Assembly (NCBI GenBank): GCA_964448445.1
Contig: CAYVAU010000044.1
Span: 1-12,600 of the forward strand
Direction: 5' to 3'
Length of the DNA: 12,600 bases
Origin: B73-G16 sp964448445
Lineage (GTDB): Bacteria; Desulfobacterota; B13-G15
The notes under the pieces are model-generated. The model did not search any database. It worked only from the letters and a program-made list of their open reading frames with translations, and had not been told where the DNA came from. Both the position numbers and the translations under genes were made by a program. This document shows positions 1-6,290 of the stretch, one piece after another; the first letter of the stretch is position 1; every line of letters begins with the position of its first letter.

Positions 1-188
1 GATGGGGGAAAGGGAGGGCCGGGGAGGTTATAGGACTTGAAGGCGGGATCGAGGTCGCCTGTGGTGAGGGTTCGCTCATCATAGGGGAGCTTCAGCTGGA
101 GGGGAAGAGGAGGATGGGAGCCGAAGAATTCCTTAGGGGCCATCCTTTAAGGGTGGGCGAAAAACTTGGAGGAGGTGAAGGGACATGA
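1..188 (+). CDS. fmt: Methionyl-tRNA formyltransferase, C-terminal end (partial)
   Basis: This is the 3' end of a gene that starts before the window. Reading codons from base 3 gives 61 residues and then a TGA at 186-188. The translation contains the segments GEVIGLEGGIEVACGEGSL and LQLEGKRRMGAEEFLRGH. These match the C-terminal domain of Fmt, where a glycine-rich beta segment is followed by 'LQ..GK+.M...+FL.G'. Fmt transfers a formyl group from 10-formyl-tetrahydrofolate to the methionine on initiator tRNA in the cytoplasm, and this C-terminal domain contributes to tRNA binding. The catalytic N-terminal domain lies outside the window. The stop overlaps the htpX start as ATGA (185-188), so the two genes are probably co-transcribed and translationally coupled. 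The identification rests on pattern recognition over a short C-terminal stretch. Confidence 0.88.
   Translation, partial: WGKGRAGEVIGLEGGIEVACGEGSLIIGELQLEGKRRMGAEEFLRGHPLRVGEKLGGGEGT
171..178 (+). promoter_or_regulatory. Shine-Dalgarno site for htpX
   Basis: The sequence GGAGGTGA lies inside the last codons of fmt and ends six bases before the ATG at 185. It is a near-ideal ribosome-binding site. It fixes the htpX start and supports translational coupling to fmt through the ATGA overlap. Confidence 0.8.
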
Positions 189-1048
189 ATTGGGTAAAGA
201 CCTTCTTGTTGATGGCCATCCTGACCTTCCTCCTCGTATGGGTGGGTGACCTTATTGGTGGCAGGGAAGGAGCAATTGTAGCCCTGATCTTTGCCGGGAT
301 CATGAACTTTGGGGCTTACTGGTTCAGTGACAGGATCGTTCTGATGATGTACGGAGCCCGGGAAGTTTCCGAAGCCCAAGCCCCCGGACTTTACCGGATC
401 GTGCGCGAACTCTCCCAGAGAGCCGGCCTTCCCATGCCCAGGGTATATGTCATAGAAACCGAAGCTCCCAACGCCTTTGCCACGGGCAGAAACCCCAAAA
501 ATGCCGCTGTGGCCGTGACCAGGGGTATCCTGAGGCTTCTGGACGAGAAGGAACTCAAGGGTGTACTGGGACACGAGCTTTCCCATATAAGGAACAGGGA
601 CATCCTGATAAGCACCATCGCCGCAACCCTGGCGGGGGCCCTGAGCTACATTGCCATGATGGCCAGATGGAGTCTCTTCTTCGGGGGGTTCGGCTCAGAT
701 GAAGAGGGGGAAGGGAGTCCCCTCGGGCTCATAGGGCTCATCATATTCACGACCCTTGCCGCCTTTGCCGCCATGCTGATCCAGCTGGCCATCTCCAGGG
801 CGAGGGAATATCTGGCTGATGAGGGAGGGGCCAAGCTGGCGGGCAATCCCCGGTTCCTGGCAAGGGCCTTGGCAAAGCTCGATGCGGCCTCAAGGCGCAT
901 ACCCCTGGAGGTCAACCCCGCCACAGCTCATATGTTCATCATCAACCCGCTCAGGGGCAGGGACATCCTCACCCTCTTCAGTACCCATCCGCCCATCGAG
1001 GATCGCATAAGGCGCCTGGAAGAGATGGCGCGAAGGATGGGGCTTTAG
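185..1048 (+). CDS. htpX: HtpX-like membrane zinc metalloprotease (M48 family)
   Basis: The 287-residue protein has the usual length for HtpX, a membrane protease that degrades damaged or misfolded inner-membrane proteins with its active site facing the cytoplasm. Two hydrophobic segments lie near the N-terminus (about residues 5-20 and 28-46). The zinc motif HELSH is at 130-134, and the likely third zinc ligand is E208 in the SRAREYLAD segment. Two further hydrophobic stretches (about 140-160 and 182-205) flank a short acidic loop at 171-178. The FSTHPP motif near the C-terminus (265-270) is also typical of the family. The start is supported by GGAGGTGA just upstream and by the ATGA overlap with fmt. 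The stop TAG shares its last base with the GTG start of rsmB. In E. coli htpX is a stress gene, but here it sits inside a translation-related operon. I see no separate heat-shock promoter. Confidence 0.95.
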   Translation: MNWVKTFLLMAILTFLLVWVGDLIGGREGAIVALIFAGIMNFGAYWFSDRIVLMMYGAREVSEAQAPGLYRIVRELSQRAGLPMPRVYVIETEAPNAFATGRNPKNAAVAVTRGILRLLDEKELKGVLGHELSHIRNRDILISTIAATLAGALSYIAMMARWSLFFGGFGSDEEGEGSPLGLIGLIIFTTLAAFAAMLIQLAISRAREYLADEGGAKLAGNPRFLARALAKLDAASRRIPLEVNPATAHMFIINPLRGRDILTLFSTHPPIEDRIRRLEEMARRMGL

Positions 1049-2370
1049 TGGATCCCTCAAGGGAAAGGGCCCTGGAGGTTCTCCTCGAGTGGGAAAGGGG
1101 AAGGGGTTCCCTCGATCTCATCTTCCAGAGGCTTGTGGAAGGGGATGAGCACCTCGACAGGCAGAAGAAGGCCTTCTCGAGGGAGCTGGTCTTTGGGACC
1201 GTTAGGTGGCTTTCCCGGATAGACTGGACTCTTTACAGGCTCTACGGGAAGCCCCTCAAGGTCCTCAAGCCCGTCTTGCGGAATGCCCTGAGGATAGGGG
1301 CATATCAGCTCACGTTCCTGGATCGCGTCCCCCCGTGGGCGGCTGTCCACGAGACCGTCCAGTTGGTAAAGGAAAGGGAGGGGAAGAAAGGGGCCGGATT
1401 CGTCAACGCGATTCTGCGAAACCTGCTGAGGGAAAGAGACTCCCTCGTTCCCGACTCCCGGGACCCCATCGAGAGGCTTTCCCTCCTCTGGGCCTTTCCC
1501 CGGTGGCTGGTGAGGAGGTTTTACTTCCAATTTGGCCCCGAAGAGACCGAAGCCCTCCTTGGAGCCCTCAATGCGGTTGCGCCCTTCACAATCCGAACGA
1601 ACTCCCTCAGGACCTCGAGGGATAAGCTGATGCGGACCCTTGAACCCTTCTCCCCCAGACCCACTTCCCACTCCCCCTGGGGGATAAGACTTGAAGAGCC
1701 CCGGGGGGTCCTGGAGGCAGAGGCCTTCAGGGAGGGGTTATTTCAGGTCCAGGACGAGGGAGCACAGCTTGTAAGCTGGCTCCTTTCCCCCCGGGGAGGC
1801 GAGAGGGTCCTTGATCTTTGCGCTGCCCCTGGCGGAAAATCAACCCATTTGGCCGAACTCATGGGGAATCGGGGGGAGATCCTGGCTGTGGATGTGAACC
1901 CATCGAGACTCAGATGGCTTGAGGAGAACTGCCGCCGTTTGGGCATCCGGATCATCCGCCCGATGCGCCGTGACGCCACAAAGCCACTGCCTTGCGGGGA
2001 GTTTGATAAGGTGCTGGTGGATGTGCCCTGTAGCGGCCTCGGGGTAATAAGGCGCAACCCCGATATCAAATGGCGTCTAAGCCCAAAAGAGATCCGGCGC
2101 CTTGCGGAGATCCAGGGGCGAATCCTCAGGGTGGGGGCCAGTGCCCTCCGTCGGGGCGGATATCTCCTTTACAGCACCTGTACCCTAACCCCCGAGGAGA
2201 ACGAGCGGGTGGTTCAGGGGCTCGTTCAAGAGGGGGGTTTTGAGCTCGTGGACCTCAGGGGGAGGGTGCCCATAAGGGATGACTTTTTCACCCCCGAGGG
2301 GTATTTTATGTCCCTCCCCTGGAGGCACGGAACCGATGGCTTCTTCTGCGCGCTTTTGCGGAAGCTCTGA
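1048..2370 (+). CDS. rsmB: 16S rRNA (cytosine-967 C5)-methyltransferase RsmB
   Basis: The 440-residue protein has the full two-part layout of RsmB (also called Sun or RrmB). A NusB-like helical RNA-binding domain covers roughly residues 4-130, and a Rossmann-fold methyltransferase of the NOL1/NOP2/sun family covers roughly 160-440. It uses S-adenosylmethionine to methylate C5 of cytosine 967 (E. coli numbering) in 16S rRNA. Visible motifs are DLCAAPGGKS (257-265 region, AdoMet binding), DVNPSRL (282-288), DVPCSG with cysteine 328, and YSTCTL with catalytic cysteine 378, followed by PEENE. Both cysteines of the m5C mechanism are present. The start is GTG at 1048, overlapping the htpX stop by one base. 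No better start is available, because the NusB-like domain begins right after it. The fmt-rsmB neighbourhood is common in bacteria and fits a translation-maturation operon. Confidence 0.95.
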   Translation: MDPSRERALEVLLEWERGRGSLDLIFQRLVEGDEHLDRQKKAFSRELVFGTVRWLSRIDWTLYRLYGKPLKVLKPVLRNALRIGAYQLTFLDRVPPWAAVHETVQLVKEREGKKGAGFVNAILRNLLRERDSLVPDSRDPIERLSLLWAFPRWLVRRFYFQFGPEETEALLGALNAVAPFTIRTNSLRTSRDKLMRTLEPFSPRPTSHSPWGIRLEEPRGVLEAEAFREGLFQVQDEGAQLVSWLLSPRGGERVLDLCAAPGGKSTHLAELMGNRGEILAVDVNPSRLRWLEENCRRLGIRIIRPMRRDATKPLPCGEFDKVLVDVPCSGLGVIRRNPDIKWRLSPKEIRRLAEIQGRILRVGASALRRGGYLLYSTCTLTPEENERVVQGLVQEGGFELVDLRGRVPIRDDFFTPEGYFMSLPWRHGTDGFFCALLRKL

Positions 2371-2995
2371 GCTTTGGGTTTCGGTCATCCTGCTTGCAGC
2401 CGGCAAGGGCAAGAGGATGGGGCTGCAGAAGCTGCTCCTTCCCTGGGGGAGGGGAACGGTAATAGAAGCGGTGGTTAAGGCCTTTTCGGCCTCAGGGGTG
2501 AGGGAGATCATTGTGGTCCTCGGGCAGGACCTCCCCCTCCTCAGGGATCTGCTTAAACCTTACCGAGTGAAACTTGCCTTCAATCCCCTCTATTCCTCGG
2601 GCATGGCTTCCTCTATAAGGAAGGGACTCGAATATGTCGATCCCAGGGCCCAGGGGATCATGATAGCCCTGGGTGATATGCCCCTTATTAGGCCGGCCCT
2701 CATAGACAGGCTCCTTGAGGCCTTCTGCAGGGGCAGGGGCATTGTGGTCCCAGTATGTAAGGGCAGGAGGGGGCACCCGGTCCTTTTCCCCAGGAGCTTT
2801 CAGGGAGAACTGATGGGGCTTTCGGGGGATGAGGGNNNNNNNNNNAAGATCCTTGAGGGACACCGGGACGAGGTCCTCGAGATCGAGGTCGATGATCCGG
2901 CAATCCTCATGGACATGGATACCCTTGAGGATTACGAAAGGCTTCTGTCCTTTGCTCAGTCAGCTGGGTACTTCCACGAAGACCCAGGGACATAG
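2336..2995 (+). CDS. MobA/MocA-like molybdenum cofactor nucleotidyltransferase family protein (contains assembly gap)
   Basis: About 219 residues with the NTP-transferase fold of the MobA/MocA (CTP:molybdopterin cytidylyltransferase) group. The nucleotide-binding loop LLAAGKGKRMG is at residues 19-29. The metal-binding motif GDMP is at 113-116, the GHPVLF segment near 146-151, and the MDMDTLEDY motif at 192-200. Relatives attach CMP or GMP to the molybdenum cofactor, though some members act on other substrates, so the exact reaction is uncertain. The ATG at 2336 is chosen because GGAGG (2321-2325) lies ten bases upstream and homologues start shortly before the LLAAG loop. An in-frame ATG at 2279 would add 19 unlikely residues. 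The gene overlaps rsmB by 35 bases, implying coupling. Ten Ns at 2836-2845 hide about three residues after GDEG (residues 165-168). The last 36 bases overlap the convergent permease gene. Confidence 0.8.
   Translation: MASSARFCGSSELWVSVILLAAGKGKRMGLQKLLLPWGRGTVIEAVVKAFSASGVREIIVVLGQDLPLLRDLLKPYRVKLAFNPLYSSGMASSIRKGLEYVDPRAQGIMIALGDMPLIRPALIDRLLEAFCRGRGIVVPVCKGRRGHPVLFPRSFQGELMGLSGDEXXXXKILEGHRDEVLEIEVDDPAILMDMDTLEDYERLLSFAQSAGYFHEDPGT
2836..2845. other. Assembly gap (10 Ns)
   Basis: Ten consecutive Ns interrupt the nucleotidyltransferase gene. The reading frame is maintained across the gap if the size is exact, leaving the third base of a glycine codon and three codons unknown. Ten is also a common placeholder length, so the true gap size may differ. 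Confidence 0.99.
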
Positions 2996-3709
2996 GCGTC
3001 TTTCGAGCCTGTCTATGCCGAAATAGAGGCCCAATCCCAGCAGGCTCATGGAGAGGATTCCCGCGTACATTGCCGGGTAATCGAAGAGGGTGCTTCCGGT
3101 AAGATATATGTAATATCCGAGGCCGTAACGGGTGGCGAAAAGCTCGGCCAGATACAGGACCGCGATGGCCGTCCCGGTGGACTGCCTTATGGCCGTAAAG
3201 ATCGAGGGCAGGGTGGCCGGAAGGTAGACGAAGCGAAAAAGGGCCCTCCTTCCCGCCCCAAGGCTCCTGACAGAGAGGATCAATTCCGGCCTCAATTTCT
3301 CCGCCTGATCCCTCACTAGGACCAGGATCTGGAAGAAGATGATAAGATATATGATCAGCACCTTCGGCAATTCCCCCAGACCGAAAAAGAGAATGGCCAC
3401 CGGTACTAAGACCACCTTTGGGATGGGGTAAAGGAGGTAGAGGAAGGGCGAGAGGAGGCGGTTGAGCCTCTGGCTCTGACCCAGCACAATCCCCAAAGGG
3501 CCAGCAGTGACGATCCCCAGGGATATGCTCATTAAGACCCGCAAGAGGCTATGCACGAAATGCTTCCCCAACTCCCCCGGCATTTCCCTGACAAACACCC
3601 AAAAGACCGTATGGGGAAAGGGAAGGATGGGACGATCTATGAGGGCCGAAAGGAGATACCAAAGGACCGTAAGAACGAGGGCAGACAGTAGAACTTCCCG
3701 CTCCCTCAT
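2960..3709 (-). CDS. ABC transporter permease, NitT/TauT (SsuC/TauC) type
   Basis: The 249-residue integral membrane protein forms the channel of a binding-protein-dependent importer. Hydrophobic segments lie near residues 5-24, 55-77, 97-112, 116-133, 180-192 and 214-232, giving about six helices. The cytoplasmic coupling (EAA) loop is recognisable at 146-168, with the conserved glycine in SLGAGRRALF followed by VYLPATLP, where the ATPase docks. The family imports nitrate, sulfonates, taurine, thiamine precursors and other small compounds, so the fold alone does not give the substrate. The start at 3709 is preferred over an in-frame ATG at 3754 because it makes a four-base ATGA overlap with the upstream ATPase stop and is preceded by a GGAGG-rich stretch. 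It is the last gene of the minus-strand run and its 3' end overlaps the convergent nucleotidyltransferase gene by 36 bases. Confidence 0.92.
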   Translation of the reverse strand: MREREVLLSALVLTVLWYLLSALIDRPILPFPHTVFWVFVREMPGELGKHFVHSLLRVLMSISLGIVTAGPLGIVLGQSQRLNRLLSPFLYLLYPIPKVVLVPVAILFFGLGELPKVLIIYLIIFFQILVLVRDQAEKLRPELILSVRSLGAGRRALFRFVYLPATLPSIFTAIRQSTGTAIAVLYLAELFATRYGLGYYIYLTGSTLFDYPAMYAGILSMSLLGLGLYFGIDRLERRLCPWVFVEVPS

Positions 3710-4488
3710 CCCAGCCTCCCCACCTCCTCCAGAATCCGGCGCAGTCGGAGGCACACCTCGTGATACTGCGGATGGTAACGATCGGGAGGCGATCCTTCCA
3801 AGATGAGGGGTTCGATGTGGGGGGGATGCCCAAGACAGAGGATCTTTCTCCCCAAGAAGGCCGCTTCCTCTATGCTGTGGGTAACCGTGATGGTAGTCAA
3901 CCCCTGTTCGGACTGAAGCTTGAGGGTTAACTCCTCTAGGGCTTCCCTCGTGGGGGCATCCAGGGATGAGAAAGGCTCATCCATCAGCAACAAGTCCGGT
4001 CCCAGGACCAGGGCCCTCCCGATGGCGGTCCTTTGTCTTTGCCCCCCCGAGATCTGTGAAGGGTAGCGATCGGCCACCTCAAGGAGGCCCAACCGATCGA
4101 GCCAGTGCTCCACAAGCCCCTCTGGGTCTTGGGGTAAGGGAGAGCGGGGTGCATGGAGGCCGTCAGGACCGTAAAAGGCCCTGATCCTCAACCCCAAAGC
4201 GACGTTCTCCCGCACCGTATTCCAGGGCAGGAGCCCGAAATCTTGGAGGATCAAAGCTGTCTCGGGCCTTGGACGCTGGAGGGTCACCCCCTTTACGCGC
4301 ACCTCTCCCCGATGGGGCTTCAGAAGCCCCGCCAGTAGATAAAGGAGTGTGGTCTTGCCACAGCCGGAAGGGCCGATGATGGCCCACGCCTCTCCTTGAG
4401 CGACCTGCCAGCAGAACCCCGCAAACAGGGGTCTCTCCGGCTGGTATGAAAAATGGAGGTCCTCAACCTCTACAAAACTTCCCCCCAT
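3706..4488 (-). CDS. ABC transporter ATP-binding protein, NitT/TauT (SsuB/TauB) type
   Basis: The 260-residue cytoplasmic ATPase would drive the importer formed with the neighbouring permease and binding protein. The canonical nucleotide-binding parts are present. They are Walker A GPSGCGKTT (39-47), the Q-loop glutamine near residue 82 in LQDFGLLPW, signature ISGGQRQR (146-153), Walker B LLLMDEP (166-172), the D-loop SSLD (174-177), and the switch histidine H204 in TVTHS. The LLPW segment after the Q-loop is typical of the nitrate/sulfonate/taurine group. The insert at about residues 104-122 is somewhat longer than usual. The ATG at 4488 lies five bases after the binding-protein stop, with a GAGGG stretch immediately before it. 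The stop overlaps the permease start as ATGA. All active residues are intact. Confidence 0.95.
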   Translation of the reverse strand: MGGSFVEVEDLHFSYQPERPLFAGFCWQVAQGEAWAIIGPSGCGKTTLLYLLAGLLKPHRGEVRVKGVTLQRPRPETALILQDFGLLPWNTVRENVALGLRIRAFYGPDGLHAPRSPLPQDPEGLVEHWLDRLGLLEVADRYPSQISGGQRQRTAIGRALVLGPDLLLMDEPFSSLDAPTREALEELTLKLQSEQGLTTITVTHSIEEAAFLGRKILCLGHPPHIEPLILEGSPPDRYHPQYHEVCLRLRRILEEVGRLG

Positions 4489-4493
4489 TTCCC

Positions 4494-5420
4494 TCAGGGG
4501 AGGTAATCGGCAACGATGGCTTCCTCATAGGGTATCCTCCGCCCGATGAGCCCCTTCTCGATGGCCCAATTGAGCACGTCCTCCCACTGCGCACGGCTCG
4601 GGACAGAGCCGAAGGGGAGGTCGGGTATCCTGTAGGACCCTTTGAGAGGTGGTGGAACGAGTTTCTTCTCCACCAGCAGGTTCCTCCAACGGGATTTGTC
4701 GGAATTGATCTCCTTCACCGCCCTCCCTATGGCCCCAAGGAATGTCCTTACGGCCTCCGGGTACTTTCGGACGAAATCCCTCCTGAAGGAATACACGCTC
4801 AGGCTGTATTCCGGATACCAAGAATCGTCCATGATCAACACCGCCCCTTGCTGAAGGGCCAAAAGGGAGAGGGGATCCGGCAGGGTCGCCGCCTTCACCT
4901 TTCCCGAATTCAAGGCGGCCATCCGATCGGGTATTCTGGGGATAGGGACGAAACGTATCTCGGAGGGCCGAAGTCCCTCCCTTTGGAGCAGCCTCTCGGT
5001 CACATAGTGGATTATGGTGGCTTCGGAGATGGCAATGGGCACACCCTTTAGATCCGAAGGGTTCTTGAGGCCGCTGCCCGGTGCCCCTAGAACGAAGAAC
5101 TGAGGAAACTTGGGGGTTGCAGCCCTTGCGGTCATTACCACCAGGACCTGCTGGCCTTTTCGGTTGAAAAGGACCGCCGAGACCAGATCGTTGATGATCA
5201 CATCTATCTCCCCGGAAGCCACAAGCTGATCCCTCTCTGCGGCAGAGGCCACCGGGATAAGCTCCACTTGGAGACCCTCGCCGAAATATCCCTTCTCCTT
5301 TGCCACATGCACCGGCAGGGTCTCGAGGATCGGCAAGAGTCCCACCCTGATCCTCACCGCATGCGCCCCTGAAGTCACAAACATGCCCAACGCCAGGATT
5401 AATCCCAATGCCCTCTTCAT
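4494..5420 (-). CDS. Periplasmic substrate-binding protein of a NitT/TauT-type ABC importer
   Basis: The 308-residue protein begins with a clear Sec signal peptide: basic MKR, a hydrophobic core to about residue 16, and a likely cleavage after GAHA at residue 21. There is no lipobox cysteine, so a soluble periplasmic protein is expected. The mature part has the features of NMT1/SsuA/ThiY-like binding proteins: an early beta-strand VRIRVGLLP, 'HVAKEKGYFGEGLQVELIP' at 38-56, a GEIDV segment (70-74), DLKGVPIAIS (123-132) and a GKVKAATLPDP segment (173-183). The substrate cannot be read from sequence. Its position three bases after the prenyltransferase gene, and before its own ATPase and permease, suggests a compound tied to the UbiD/UbiA pathway, but that is inference. 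Its ribosome-binding site overlaps the stop of the prenyltransferase gene. Confidence 0.9.
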   Translation of the reverse strand: MKRALGLILALGMFVTSGAHAVRIRVGLLPILETLPVHVAKEKGYFGEGLQVELIPVASAAERDQLVASGEIDVIINDLVSAVLFNRKGQQVLVVMTARAATPKFPQFFVLGAPGSGLKNPSDLKGVPIAISEATIIHYVTERLLQREGLRPSEIRFVPIPRIPDRMAALNSGKVKAATLPDPLSLLALQQGAVLIMDDSWYPEYSLSVYSFRRDFVRKYPEAVRTFLGAIGRAVKEINSDKSRWRNLLVEKKLVPPPLKGSYRIPDLPFGSVPSRAQWEDVLNWAIEKGLIGRRIPYEEAIVADYLP

Positions 5421-5423
5421 ACT

Positions 5424-5431
5424 TCACCTCC
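5424..5431 (-). promoter_or_regulatory. Shine-Dalgarno site of the binding-protein gene, embedded in the ubiA stop
   Basis: On the minus strand the last two sense-coding bases' neighbourhood and the stop of the prenyltransferase gene read GGAGGTGA, with TGA being the stop itself. The ATG of the binding protein follows after three bases. A ribosome ending on ubiA therefore stops on the start site of the next gene, which implies tight translational coupling. Confidence 0.75.
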
Positions 5432-6290
5432 CCAAAAGGATCGCTCCAAGGGTTGAGAAGAACAAAAGGACGCTTATATAGCCGTTGACGTTGAAAAAGG
5501 CCACATTGAGACGGGAAAGATCTCCGGGTTTGACGATCAGGTGTTCGTAAACGAGCATGATCCCCGTCAGGGAGACGCCGATCCAGTAAATCCGGCCCAG
5601 GGTGAGGTCCAGACCCAAGAACACAAGGCCCACCACCATAAGGATGTGACAGAGGGAGGAGAGCTTAAGAGCCCCATCTACCCCAAACCGCGCCGGGATG
5701 GACTTTAGCCCCTCGCGCCTGTCCACCTCCACATCCTGACAGGCATATATGAGGTCAAAGCCCGCTATCCAAAAGGTCACCACAAACAGCAGGATCCATG
5801 CGGGAAGGTCCCCAGAAGTGAAGAGAGAACCCCTCACCGCCACCCATGCCCCCGCAGGGGCAAGCCCATCGGTGAACCCGAGGATGAAGTGGCTCATCCA
5901 GGTGAAGCGCTTGGTGTAATGATATCCGGTCAAAAACAGAAGGGCTATGGGTGAAAGTTTAAAGGGCAGGGGGCCGAGCCTGTAAGCCGAGAGCAAGAAG
6001 ATCCCAAGGGACAGGAAAACCGCCCCCCAAGCCACTGCCGGCCTCAGGGCACCTGTTACCAGGGGTCTGGAAGCAGTCCTCGGGTTCCTGGCATCAAAGG
6101 GGAGGTCTACGAGCCTGTTTAGGGCCATCGCATAGGTCCTCGCTGAGGCCATGGCGATGGTTATCCAAAAAAAGACCCCGAAGGAGGGCCATCCCCTTTC
6201 GGCCAGGACCATCCCCAGGTAGGCAAAAGGAAGGGCGAAGACGGTGTGCTCGAACTTTATCATGTCCAAAAAGAGCTTGACCTGCCTCAT
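5424..6290 (-). CDS. ubiA: UbiA-family polyprenyltransferase, probably menaquinone type (MqnP-like)
   Basis: The 288-residue membrane enzyme belongs to the UbiA superfamily, which attaches a polyprenyl chain to an aromatic acid. The first metal/diphosphate motif is NRLVDLPFDARNPRTASR (58-75), with N58, D62 and D66. The second is DLIYACQDVEVDRREGLKS (179-197), with D186 and D190. Seven to nine hydrophobic helices can be drawn. The opening 'MIKFEHTVFALPFAY' (10-24) resembles the UbiA-like enzymes of the futalosine menaquinone pathway (MqnP), as well as 4-hydroxybenzoate prenyltransferases. The start at 6290 is chosen because it makes an ATGA overlap with the ubiD stop and matches where this family usually begins. 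An in-frame ATG at 6320 would add ten residues. Adjacent UbiD supports a quinone role. The precise aromatic substrate is uncertain. Confidence 0.88.
   Translation of the reverse strand: MRQVKLFLDMIKFEHTVFALPFAYLGMVLAERGWPSFGVFFWITIAMASARTYAMALNRLVDLPFDARNPRTASRPLVTGALRPAVAWGAVFLSLGIFLLSAYRLGPLPFKLSPIALLFLTGYHYTKRFTWMSHFILGFTDGLAPAGAWVAVRGSLFTSGDLPAWILLFVVTFWIAGFDLIYACQDVEVDRREGLKSIPARFGVDGALKLSSLCHILMVVGLVFLGLDLTLGRIYWIGVSLTGIMLVYEHLIVKPGDLSRLNVAFFNVNGYISVLLFFSTLGAILLGR

Noticed and set aside
2279..2335. Longer start for the nucleotidyltransferase at ATG 2279
   Set aside because: It would add 19 residues of proline-rich sequence inside rsmB with no family match, and the ATG at 2336 has a GGAGG site ten bases upstream.
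3012..3030. Possible terminator hairpin just after the nucleotidyltransferase stop (TCTAT...ATAGA)
   Set aside because: The stem is only five AT-rich base pairs, has no following T-run, and lies inside the permease coding sequence.
4494..5420. Binding protein as an MqnA/MqnD-type menaquinone enzyme
   Set aside because: MqnA and MqnD share the periplasmic-binding-protein fold, but this protein has a clear signal peptide and sits with its own ATPase and permease, so a transport role fits better.
4525..5427. A 300-codon minus-strand open frame almost fully overlapping the binding-protein gene
   Set aside because: Its translation is rich in glycine, arginine and proline with no recognisable domain, while the alternative frame gives a clean signal peptide and binding-protein fold. 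It is a high-GC shadow frame.
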